Source of the DNA: Candidatus Acetothermia bacterium
GTDB lineage: Bacteria > Bipolaricaulota > Bipolaricaulia > Bipolaricaulales > Bipolaricaulaceae
NCBI GenBank assembly: GCA_003551325.1
Contig: PUMK01000093.1
Coordinates: 1 to 8,793, forward strand
Reading direction: 5' to 3'
DNA length: 8,793 nucleotides
The position numbers were made by a program, and so were the translations under genes. This document shows positions 1 to 5,425 of the stretch, in pieces. How positions within the stretch are numbered: position 1 is the first letter of the stretch; the number at the start of each line of letters is the position of its first letter. The notes below the pieces were generated by a model. It saw only the letters and a program-made list of their open reading frames with translations, ran no database searches and had not been told where the DNA came from.

Positions 1-392
1 GCCCGGGTGTCCCCCGGACCGAACGCGTGAGGGAGCAGCTCACGAAGCTTCGCGCGGAAGCCAACGGCACCGTCAGCATCGGCCATGATCACATCGAGCT
101 CCGGGGCGAACTCCCACAGCACCTGGCGGCAAGCGCCGCAGGGCACGCACGCCCCACGCCCACATGCCACGGCTATCGCACGAAACGCTGTGACCCCCTC
201 CGACACAGCCTTGAACACCGCCACCCGCTCGGCGCATACCGTGAGGCCGTACGATGCGTTCTCCACGTTCGCCCCTGTGAACACCCGTCCATCGTCGCAG
301 AGCAGCGCAGCCCCCACTGCATAGCCCGAGTAGGGGCAATAGGCCTGTGTGCGGGCTTCAAGCGCATGCTGCACAAGGTACTGTTCGTCCAT
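1..392 (-). CDS. cdd: Cytidine deaminase, homotetrameric small type (C-terminal end beyond window)
   Basis: Zinc-dependent hydrolase converting cytidine and deoxycytidine to uridine and deoxyuridine in cytosolic pyrimidine salvage. Translating the minus strand from the ATG at 392 gives 130 codons before the window edge. The zinc and catalytic motifs are intact: TVCAER at residues 51-56 (Cys53 ligand, Glu55 proton shuttle) and PCGACRQ at 84-90 (Cys85 and Cys88 ligands). The substrate-binding segment GANVENASYG lies at 40-49. Family members are about 125-136 aa, so only a few C-terminal residues are probably missing. The start is set by a TGATG junction: the stop of the upstream barrel-protein gene and this ATG share one base (392). 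No Shine-Dalgarno sequence is visible before it, so translation probably depends on coupling. It is the third visible gene of the operon beginning with the acyl-CoA synthetase; there is no obvious metabolic link between them. Identity is very secure. Confidence 0.95.
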   Translation of the reverse strand, partial: MDEQYLVQHALEARTQAYCPYSGYAVGAALLCDDGRVFTGANVENASYGLTVCAERVAVFKAVSEGVTAFRAIAVACGRGACVPCGACRQVLWEFAPELDVIMADADGAVGFRAKLRELLPHAFGPGDTR

Positions 393-1105
393 CAGAATCG
401 GATGACGAGCCCCGTGCTCGCACCGTACGGACCTGCCTGAAGGCCAGCCTCACCGGCGGAACGGAGCAACGGGAGGAACAGATTGCCGCGGACGAACAAT
501 CGGAGGAACGGAAGCCCAAACTCCACGTCCGCCGACAGTGTCGGGCCTGCGGCACGCCACCGAAACGCACCCGGCGGGAGCTCGGGGATGTAGGGTTCCA
601 CTTCGGGGTCGGGAGAAGAGAGCGCGAGCTCCACGTGTCCTCCAGTGAAGGCGAGCCCTGCCCCCACACCGGCTGCGAAGAAGCCCACGTCGAACCGTGG
701 ATGGAAGCCCACGGCCACCCGATAGGCCATGAGATCAAGGTCCAACCACAAGGGAGGTCCATCGGGTTCCCCAAGGTCGATGCGTCCTGGAGGGAGGAGC
801 CCGAAGTTACGCAGCACCCCATCGCTGAGCAGGGCGCCTTCCACCTCCACCGCCCCTATGCCGAGCGGAATGGAGAGGAACCCCCCTAGCTTGGGGATGG
901 GAAGCTGATCGGGGATCGCGGCGAGTTCCGCCTCGATCCCTTGAAGCTCCTCAGGCGGAACGCCCAGATCCTCCAAGAACGCCAGGGCGAAGCGCTTCGT
1001 GTCGCTGACGTCAAGCGCGTCCGCCCACAACCCCCCACCGATCCCGATCCCGCACGACGGGACGACCCACGCCACCAGGAAGAGAGCGACGATCCAGCGT
1101 CTCAC
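392..1105 (-). CDS. Putative outer-membrane beta-barrel or exported protein of unknown function
   Basis: I do not recognise the family. The 237-aa product starts with a signal-like segment: MRR, a hydrophobic core at about residues 4-15, then PSCG. Cys18 could be a lipobox cysteine, but Pro at -2 is atypical; an ADA site at 28-30 is the other possible cleavage point. The mature part has amphipathic beta-like stretches rich in Gly, Phe and alternating hydrophobics (about residues 74-96, 120-160, 180-215) and ends in GLVIRF. A C-terminal Phe after a short alternating strand is typical of the outer-membrane insertion signal of diderm bacteria. Residues 30-70 look like a helical N-terminal extension with a conserved-looking FLEDLGVPPEEL segment. 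The GTG start at 1105 lies in a GTGA overlap with the stop of the upstream synthetase, and GAGGG is suitably spaced upstream. The stop overlaps the cdd start by one base. Barrel topology is inferred from composition and the C-terminus only. Confidence 0.7.
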   Translation of the reverse strand: MRRWIVALFLVAWVVPSCGIGIGGGLWADALDVSDTKRFALAFLEDLGVPPEELQGIEAELAAIPDQLPIPKLGGFLSIPLGIGAVEVEGALLSDGVLRNFGLLPPGRIDLGEPDGPPLWLDLDLMAYRVAVGFHPRFDVGFFAAGVGAGLAFTGGHVELALSSPDPEVEPYIPELPPGAFRWRAAGPTLSADVEFGLPFLRLFVRGNLFLPLLRSAGEAGLQAGPYGASTGLVIRF

Positions 1106-2718
1106 GCGTTACCCTCGTGTTCCGTCCCCTGCTTGCGCAGTTCCGCTCGCTTGATCTTCCCGCTAGGCGTCTTCGGCAGTTCTTGCACGAACGCGATCTC
1201 TCGTGGGTACTTGTACGGTGCGGTCACGGTCTTCACATGATCCTGCAAGCTCTGCACCAATGCGTCGCTGGGTGACTGGCCTCTCGCCAGAACCACGAAC
1301 GCTTTGACGATCTGGCCGCGCATGGGATGGGGAGCGCCCACCACGGCGGCTTCAGCCACTGCCGGGTGCGCAACCAGGGCATCCTCCACCTCGAACGGGC
1401 CGATGCGGTAACCGGAGGCCTTGATGACATCGTCGGCGCGTCCGTCGAAGAAGTAGTAGCCGTCGCTGTCCACACGGGCGAGGTCCCCAGTGCGGTACCA
1501 CTGATCGGCAAACACTTCCTTGGTAAGCTCGGGATCCCGCCAGTAGCCATCGAAGATACCCGGGCTGCCCGCCGGAACGGCAATCTCCCCCACCTCTCCG
1601 CGGGCGACCGGTTCGCCGGACTCGTCGATGGCCACCGCACCCGGACCCGGGGTCGGCACGCCCATCGATCCAGGCTTGGGCTCAAGCCCAGGATAGTTAC
1701 ACACAAGGCACACGGACTCCGTCTGTCCGTAGCCGTCGCGGATGGTGATCCCGAAGGTCTTGCGGATCACCTCCATTGGTTCAACGTTCAGTGGCTCACC
1801 CGCGGACAGCGCGTCTTTGAGCGCGATCTTGTGCCGTCCAAGCTCGGGCGACTGCACGAGCATGCGGTACTCAGTAGGTGTGGCGCACAGCTTGGTGATC
1901 GGATAGCGGGACAGGAGTTCCAGGAGCTTCTCGGGTCCGAAGCGCCCGGAGAACATCAGCTGCGTGGCGCCCACGTTGAGCCCCACGCCGATCGGCGCCC
2001 AATACCACTTCGCCCAACCCGGAGCGGTTGTAGCCCAGATCATGTCCTCTGAGGTGGCGTCCCACCAGTACCGTGCGGTGACCATGCTGTGCCCGTACAT
2101 CCATCGGTGACGGTGCATCACCGGTTTGGGATTACCTGTGGTGCCGGAGGTGAAGTTGATCGTCATCGGGTCATTGGCGCCAAGCTGCACGGGTGTCGCC
2201 TCGGGAGCGCGCTCCACTTCCTTCTCGAAGGACAGCCATCCCGGAGCCTCATCCCCGATCAGGATGAACTGTTCAAGGGGACAGTCCCCGCGCGCCTCGT
2301 CGACTTCCTCACGGGTGGACGTGTGGGCCACCACCACCCGTGCACCGGACACCTCGGACCGGTAGGCGACTTCCTTAGCCCGTAGCATCTCGGTACACGG
2401 GACGGCCACACCGCCCGCCTTGAACGTACCGATCTGGGCGATCAGCGCCTCGGGGAGGCGGGGGAAGATGTGGAGGACGGGGTCTTTCTTCTTGACGCCC
2501 AGCCGCATGAGTACGGCAGCGAAGCGGGAAGAGAGTTGGGACAGATCCTTCCACGTCAGTGTGCGCCGCAGCCCCGTGTCGGACTCCCAGAGCACACAGG
2601 GCCGCTCGGGGCGGTTCTGCGCGTGCGCGTCGACCATCGCCGCGATGTTGTAGCCCTCCGGAATGTTCCACTGGAACGTCCGCAACTCCCGTTCGTATTC
2701 CTGTCTGGTCAACTCCAT
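1102..2718 (-). CDS. AMP-forming acyl-CoA synthetase (medium-chain/acetyl-CoA synthetase-like)
   Basis: Adenylate-forming enzyme expected to activate a carboxylic acid with ATP to an acyl-AMP and then to acyl-CoA in the cytosol. At 538 aa it is full length for the ACSM/short-to-medium-chain group. ANL motifs appear in order: phosphate-binding TSGTTGNPK at 190-198, DGYGQTE at 328-334, YRTGD at 408-412, the hinge and A8 region GRADDVIKASGYRIG at 426-440, and the C-terminal PKTPSGKIKR with catalytic Lys521. A Lys in this position is the usual target of protein acetyltransferases in acetyl-CoA synthetases; no such enzyme is visible here. The ATG at 2718 is preceded by a good Shine-Dalgarno sequence (AGGGGTGA, about 5 nt spacing). 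It is first in an operon with the barrel protein and cdd, and it overlaps the barrel gene by 4 nt. A promoter and a palindrome lie upstream. Chain-length preference cannot be read from the sequence; medium-chain or aryl acids are plausible. Confidence 0.9.
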   Translation of the reverse strand: MELTRQEYERELRTFQWNIPEGYNIAAMVDAHAQNRPERPCVLWESDTGLRRTLTWKDLSQLSSRFAAVLMRLGVKKKDPVLHIFPRLPEALIAQIGTFKAGGVAVPCTEMLRAKEVAYRSEVSGARVVVAHTSTREEVDEARGDCPLEQFILIGDEAPGWLSFEKEVERAPEATPVQLGANDPMTINFTSGTTGNPKPVMHRHRWMYGHSMVTARYWWDATSEDMIWATTAPGWAKWYWAPIGVGLNVGATQLMFSGRFGPEKLLELLSRYPITKLCATPTEYRMLVQSPELGRHKIALKDALSAGEPLNVEPMEVIRKTFGITIRDGYGQTESVCLVCNYPGLEPKPGSMGVPTPGPGAVAIDESGEPVARGEVGEIAVPAGSPGIFDGYWRDPELTKEVFADQWYRTGDLARVDSDGYYFFDGRADDVIKASGYRIGPFEVEDALVAHPAVAEAAVVGAPHPMRGQIVKAFVVLARGQSPSDALVQSLQDHVKTVTAPYKYPREIAFVQELPKTPSGKIKRAELRKQGTEHEGNA

Positions 2719-2726
2719 AGGTCACC

Positions 2727-2739
2727 CCTTTGCCAAAGG
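2727..2739. promoter_or_regulatory. 13-bp palindrome in the acyl-CoA synthetase leader (possible operator)
   Basis: CCTTTGCCAAAGG consists of two perfect 6-bp inverted arms around one central base. On the minus strand its final AAAGG runs straight into the synthetase Shine-Dalgarno sequence, about 11-23 nt downstream of the predicted transcription start. A protein bound here could block both RNA polymerase and the ribosome-binding site. No regulator gene is adjacent, so the operator role is inferred. The site is short enough to occur by chance. Confidence 0.35.
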
Positions 2740-2756
2740 TTGGGCCGTTCGCTACC

Positions 2757-2764
2757 GTTATAAC
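2757..2764. promoter_or_regulatory. Palindromic -10 octamer GTTATAAC, potentially bidirectional
   Basis: GTTATAAC is its own reverse complement, so TATAAC is presented on both strands in the 89-bp gap between the divergent synthetase and yigZ genes. The minus-strand reading has a -35 and an extended -10. The plus-strand reading (2759-2764) has no -35 at normal spacing; the closest match, TTGCCA at 2730-2735, is 23 nt away. Transcription toward yigZ from this box would begin near 2771. I see no better yigZ promoter in the gap. Confidence 0.45.
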
Positions 2765-2786
2765 ATGATGCCGTTAGGTAGGCCAA
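2757..2786 (-). promoter_or_regulatory. Sigma-70-type promoter for the acyl-CoA synthetase operon
   Basis: Reading the minus strand, a -35-like TTGGCC (2786-2781) is followed after 18 nt by TATAAC (2762-2757). A TGT immediately upstream gives an extended -10. Transcription would start near 2750, leaving a leader of about 30 nt that carries the AGGGGTGA ribosome-binding site. The -10 matches the consensus at 5 of 6 positions and the -35 at 4 of 6. Confidence 0.6.
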
Positions 2787-2807
2787 TGCCGAGTAGGGCG
2801 GGAGCGG

Positions 2808-3392
2808 ATGCAGACCATCGTCCGGGAGGCTGAGGCTACCCTCAGCGTTCGCCGTTCCCGTTTCTTGGCATCTGCTTGGGTCGCCCGAACAGCGGAAAAT
2901 GTTCACGAAACGCTCGACGCAATCGCCCGGCGTCATCACAGCGCCCGCCACATCGCGTACGCTTACCGCCTGCGGACGGACGGGGAGGAACGAGCCCATG
3001 ATGCTGGCGAGCCGGCGGGCTCGGCGGGCACGCCGATCCTACAGCTGCTCCAGGGCGAAGAACTATGGGATGTGGGGGTGGCCGTGGTCCGTTACTTCGG
3101 TGGCGTGAAGCTGGGTGTGGGCAACCTGGCACGCGCGTACCGCGAAGCGGCGCGTGCTGCGCTGGAGCGCGCTGGCCTGCAGCCGCTCGTCCCCACGACG
3201 CGGGCGGTGGTGCTGGCACCGCCTGAGCTTCTCGGTGAGGTGTTTGCGGTTCTGGGACGCCGCGGGATACAGGTGCTCGGACAGAGTGTGACGGAACAGG
3301 CCGAAGTGCGCGTAGAGGTTGCCGAGAGCGATCTGGAGGCTCTGGGCCAAGCAATGACCCCGTGGGCACGCCTGCGTGTGGAGGAGGGCTAG
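2808..3392 (+). CDS. yigZ: YigZ/IMPACT (UPF0029) family protein
   Basis: A 194-aa protein of the widespread YigZ/IMPACT family. The eukaryotic relative IMPACT acts in control of the GCN2 kinase; the bacterial role is not settled, with translation- or nucleic-acid-related functions suggested. The signature segments are clear: HDAGEPAGSAGTPIL at residues 64-78 and VVRYFGGVKLGVGNLARAY at 93-111. They are followed by the small alpha/beta C-terminal domain (DUF1949-like, about 135-194). The length is normal for the family (about 200 aa). The ATG at 2808 is used because it precedes the conserved N-terminal RRSRFLA segment by the usual distance; the G-rich stretch just upstream is only a loose Shine-Dalgarno match. 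The gene ends 6 nt before ruvA, so it is probably first in a yigZ-ruvA-ruvX operon. Family assignment is secure; cellular function is not. Confidence 0.9.
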   Translation: MQTIVREAEATLSVRRSRFLASAWVARTAENVHETLDAIARRHHSARHIAYAYRLRTDGEERAHDAGEPAGSAGTPILQLLQGEELWDVGVAVVRYFGGVKLGVGNLARAYREAARAALERAGLQPLVPTTRAVVLAPPELLGEVFAVLGRRGIQVLGQSVTEQAEVRVEVAESDLEALGQAMTPWARLRVEEG

Positions 3393-3398
3393 GGCGCA

Positions 3399-3989
3399 AT
3401 GCTGGAGACCATCGAAGGCAACATCGTCGAACGCGGAGAGGACCTGCTGATCCTCCGGGTGGGTGGTTTTGGGCTTCGGGTCTGGGTTCCCTCCAGGACG
3501 GTGGTTGAGACCACGGGACGGGCCAGCGCATCGCTGTTCACGCACCTCATCGTGCGGGACGACGGCTACGAACTCTACGGGTTTGCCACGCGGGAGGAAC
3601 GGGAGATGTTCGTGGGGCTCCTTGCAGTGCCACAGCTAGGACCCAAGCTGGCGTTTCGCCTTGTGTCGGCGCTACCTCCCGAAGAACTGGCCACCGCCGT
3701 GCGCACGGGAAACCTGGCCGTGCTCCATCAGGTCAAGGGGATCGGTGCGCGCACCGCACAGCGGATCATCGTCGAGCTGTCGGGCCGGCTGGCCAAGATG
3801 GTCACGCACACGCCCACCCCGCTGGGCGAGAAGGAGCAAATCGTGATCCGCGCGCTCTCCTCGTCGGCCCTGGGGTTCTCCGAGCAGGAAGCCCGCAAGG
3901 CGCTCGATGCCGTCCGTGAAGCGTGTCCGGAGGATGCGCCCGTGGAGGAGATGATCCGACGGGCCTTGGAAGTGTTGTCCGGCCCGTGA
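3399..3989 (+). CDS. ruvA: Holliday junction DNA helicase subunit RuvA
   Basis: RuvA binds four-way Holliday junctions as a tetramer and loads the RuvB motor for branch migration during recombinational repair. The 196-aa length is typical. Domain I is an OB-like barrel at about residues 1-62 that includes the acidic pin region RDDGYELYGF (Asp54, Asp55). Domain II has two helix-hairpin-helix motifs, VPQLGPKLAFRL at 77-88 and VKGIGARTAQRI at 112-123. Domain III, the RuvB-contacting three-helix bundle, spans about 145-194 with ALSSSALGFSEQEARKAL. The start ATG at 3399 is preceded by GGAGGAGGG (3380-3388), which lies inside the end of yigZ, so the two are probably coupled. Its stop overlaps the next gene start in a GTGA junction. 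Neither ruvB nor ruvC lies in this window, so the usual ruvABC cluster is split or lies elsewhere. Confidence 0.96.
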   Translation: MLETIEGNIVERGEDLLILRVGGFGLRVWVPSRTVVETTGRASASLFTHLIVRDDGYELYGFATREEREMFVGLLAVPQLGPKLAFRLVSALPPEELATAVRTGNLAVLHQVKGIGARTAQRIIVELSGRLAKMVTHTPTPLGEKEQIVIRALSSSALGFSEQEARKALDAVREACPEDAPVEEMIRRALEVLSGP

Positions 3990-4411
3990 TCGCCCTGGGG
4001 CTCGATGTAGGAGACCGGCGGGTGGGGCTGTCGGTGTCGGACGAAACCGGAACGGTGGCACGCCCGTACGGCATCTATCACCGGCGCGGTGACGAAGCCG
4101 ATCTTGAGGAGCTGGCCACAGTGGCCAGAGCGCTAGAGGCGGAGGTTCTCGTGGTGGGGCTCCCGTTGAACATGGACGGGAGCTCCGGTTCCCAGGCGAA
4201 GAAGGCGGAAGCACTGGGCAACGCCCTCGCCGAGCGTGTGGGACTCCCGGTCGCGTTCATGGACGAGCGGCTGACCACCATCGAGGCTGAACGCGTCCTC
4301 GTCGAAGCCGGCGTTGAGGGGCGACGGCGCCGCCAGCTGCAGGACGCTCTGGCTGCCGTACTCATCCTCCAGGCCTGGCTCGACCGCCGCGCCGCAACGT
4401 CGTCGGCGTAG
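3986..4411 (+). CDS. ruvX: YqgF/RuvX family RNase H-fold nuclease (putative Holliday junction resolvase / pre-16S rRNA nuclease)
   Basis: A 141-aa YqgF protein with a RuvC/RNase H-like fold. The family is linked in E. coli to 16S rRNA 5'-end maturation and has also been proposed, with some biochemical support in other bacteria, as a Holliday junction resolvase. The visible motifs match: LGLDVGDRRVGLS at residues 4-16 (Asp7), GLPLNMDGSSGSQA at 58-71, MDERLTTIEAE at 92-102 (Glu94) and LQDALAAVLILQ at 118-129 (Asp120), which gives the full acidic set. The start is GTG at 3986, overlapping the ruvA stop as GTGA. An in-frame ATG at 3923 would add 21 residues that lie wholly inside ruvA and precede the normal family N-terminus, so I reject it. 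Tight coupling to ruvA fits a recombination role but does not exclude rRNA processing. The gene converges on rsmI 117 nt downstream. Confidence 0.92.
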   Translation: MIALGLDVGDRRVGLSVSDETGTVARPYGIYHRRGDEADLEELATVARALEAEVLVVGLPLNMDGSSGSQAKKAEALGNALAERVGLPVAFMDERLTTIEAERVLVEAGVEGRRRRQLQDALAAVLILQAWLDRRAATSSA

Positions 4412-4528
4412 GTTTGGTACCCGCCCGCGCGGCCACTGCCGTGCGCAGAACCAAGGGAGCGCGCCGAGCTACCCCCAGAGCGGCAACAGACGGTAGACGC
4501 GCACGGTCCCGTGCCCGCGCGGCCCCGG
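4412..4528. other. Convergent intergenic spacer between ruvX and rsmI with a small hairpin and an 11-bp direct repeat
   Basis: This 117-nt spacer separates two converging genes. It contains a short inverted repeat, GCACG-GTCC-CGTGC (4501-4514), and two copies of CCCGCGCGGCC (4424-4434 and 4514-4524). The hairpin has no following T-run, so it is not a classical intrinsic terminator, but it may help end transcription from either side. I see no ORF of convincing quality here. Confidence 0.35.
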
Positions 4529-5383
4529 TCAGCGGTTGGCGCTCGAATCCCTGTGAAGGCGGGCATACGCCTCTCGGCGTGACAGGCCCGCAGCCTGGGC
4601 CGCCCGACGGAGGGCATCGTTGGGAGCCAGCCCTTGGTCGAGGAGCGCGCGGTACACCGTGTACAGCTCTTCCGCGTCGGCTGGCAAGATCGAATCCGCG
4701 TCGGCGCCGATCACGAGCACCACTTCGCCGCGCACGCCGCTGCGGGTTTCCACCTCTTCCGCAACCGAGGTGCAGCTCCCACGCAGGAACTCTTCGTGGA
4801 CCTTGGTGAGCTCACGGGCCAGGACCAGCGGACGGCTGGGATACAGTTCGGCCAGCGTACGCAGGACCTCGTTGAGGCGATGGGGGGAAGCGAGCGCTAC
4901 AGCCGTGCAGTCAAGCCCGCGCAGGCTCTCCAGCGCCTTGCGGCACGGACCGGACTTCCTCGGCAGGTTCCCGAGGAACAGAAAGCGGTCCGCGGGGAGT
5001 CCCGAGGCCACCAACGCTGTCAGTGGCGAAGACGGCCCCGGAAGGGGAACCACCCTGATCCCCCGTTCCACGCAGGCACGGACCAGCGGGAACCCCGGGT
5101 CGCTGATGAGGGGTGTGCCCGCGTCGGACACGAGCGCGATCTCCTCCCCCTTCTCCAGAAGCTTGATCAACCCCTCCACGCGTTGCGGCTCCACCCCTTC
5201 GTACAGGCTGGTCGAAAGCGGTGTGTGGATATCGTGATGGGCAAGCAGACGGCGGGTGTGTCGAGCGTCTTCCCCCACGATGCGGTCCACTTCACGCAAC
5301 ACACGCAGCACCCGGAGGGTGATGTCCTCCAAGTTCCCGATCGGGGTTGCGCAGAGGTACAACGTTCCGGACACGGTTCTCAT
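4529..5383 (-). CDS. rsmI: 16S rRNA (cytidine(1402)-2'-O)-methyltransferase RsmI
   Basis: SAM-dependent methyltransferase of the tetrapyrrole-methylase fold that 2'-O-methylates C1402 in the ribosomal P site. The 284-aa reading shows the family signatures in order: ATPIGNLEDIT at 12-22, EDARHTRRLL at 38-47, VSDAGTPLISDPG at 85-97, LPGPSS at 114-119, FLGNLPRK at 136-143, RELTKVHEE at 190-198 and RGE at 218-220, then a helical C-terminal tail. The segment at 165-169 reads ASPHR where many relatives have EAPHR or ESPHR. The start is uncertain: the ATG at 5383 lies partly inside a TATAAT box (5387-5382), whereas the GTG at 5374 (codon 4) sits where transcription from that box should begin. RsmI proteins normally begin a few residues before GTLYL, so the GTG start (281 aa, leaderless) fits well. 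It diverges from prfB and converges on ruvX. Identity is secure. Confidence 0.95.
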   Translation of the reverse strand: MRTVSGTLYLCATPIGNLEDITLRVLRVLREVDRIVGEDARHTRRLLAHHDIHTPLSTSLYEGVEPQRVEGLIKLLEKGEEIALVSDAGTPLISDPGFPLVRACVERGIRVVPLPGPSSPLTALVASGLPADRFLFLGNLPRKSGPCRKALESLRGLDCTAVALASPHRLNEVLRTLAELYPSRPLVLARELTKVHEEFLRGSCTSVAEEVETRSGVRGEVVLVIGADADSILPADAEELYTVYRALLDQGLAPNDALRRAAQAAGLSRREAYARLHRDSSANR

Positions 5384-5387
5384 TATA
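5382..5387 (-). promoter_or_regulatory. Perfect -10 box TATAAT at the rsmI start, suggesting a leaderless mRNA
   Basis: The minus strand reads TATAAT from 5387 to 5382, overlapping the first two bases of the ATG at 5383. Seven nucleotides separate the box from the GTG at 5374, which is the normal distance to a transcription start. No -35 near the consensus is seen at 16-18 nt. The transcript would therefore begin at or very near a start codon, with no room for a Shine-Dalgarno sequence. Confidence 0.5.
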
Positions 5388-5389
5388 GC

Positions 5390-5416
5390 TTGCGGTCATG
5401 GGACCACCGGGATAAC
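5390..5416 (+). promoter_or_regulatory. Candidate prfB promoter, probably giving a leaderless or near-leaderless mRNA
   Basis: TTGCGG (5390-5395) and GATAAC (5411-5416) form a -35/-10 pair with a short 15-nt spacer. The -10 ends 9 nt before the prfB ATG (5426), so transcription would start 0-3 nt ahead of the codon. No Shine-Dalgarno sequence precedes the ATG. This promoter would compete for space with the divergent rsmI promoter: the predicted start points are only about 50 bp apart. Confidence 0.4.
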
Positions 5417-5425
5417 GTCTGCCAC

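Noticed and set aside
347..889. 180-codon plus-strand open frame antisense to the barrel-protein gene
   Set aside because: Low-complexity Arg/Glu/His-rich translation with no recognisable family; it lies opposite a better-supported gene with coupled start and stop signals.
1327..2052. 241-codon plus-strand open frame opposite the acyl-CoA synthetase
   Set aside because: Wholly antisense to a clear ANL-family enzyme; a typical by-product of GC-rich coding DNA with no motif of its own.
2842..3531. 229-codon minus-strand open frame opposite yigZ/ruvA
   Set aside because: Pro/Arg-rich translation spanning two well-identified genes on the other strand; no start signal and no recognisable domain.
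3923..3985. ATG start that would lengthen ruvX by 21 residues
   Set aside because: The extra residues lie inside ruvA; the conserved YqgF N-terminus begins directly at the GTG in the GTGA overlap.
4634..5425. Upstream in-frame extension of prfB
   Set aside because: It overlaps rsmI almost completely on the opposite strand and has no RF2 similarity; the family N-terminus begins at the ATG at 5426.
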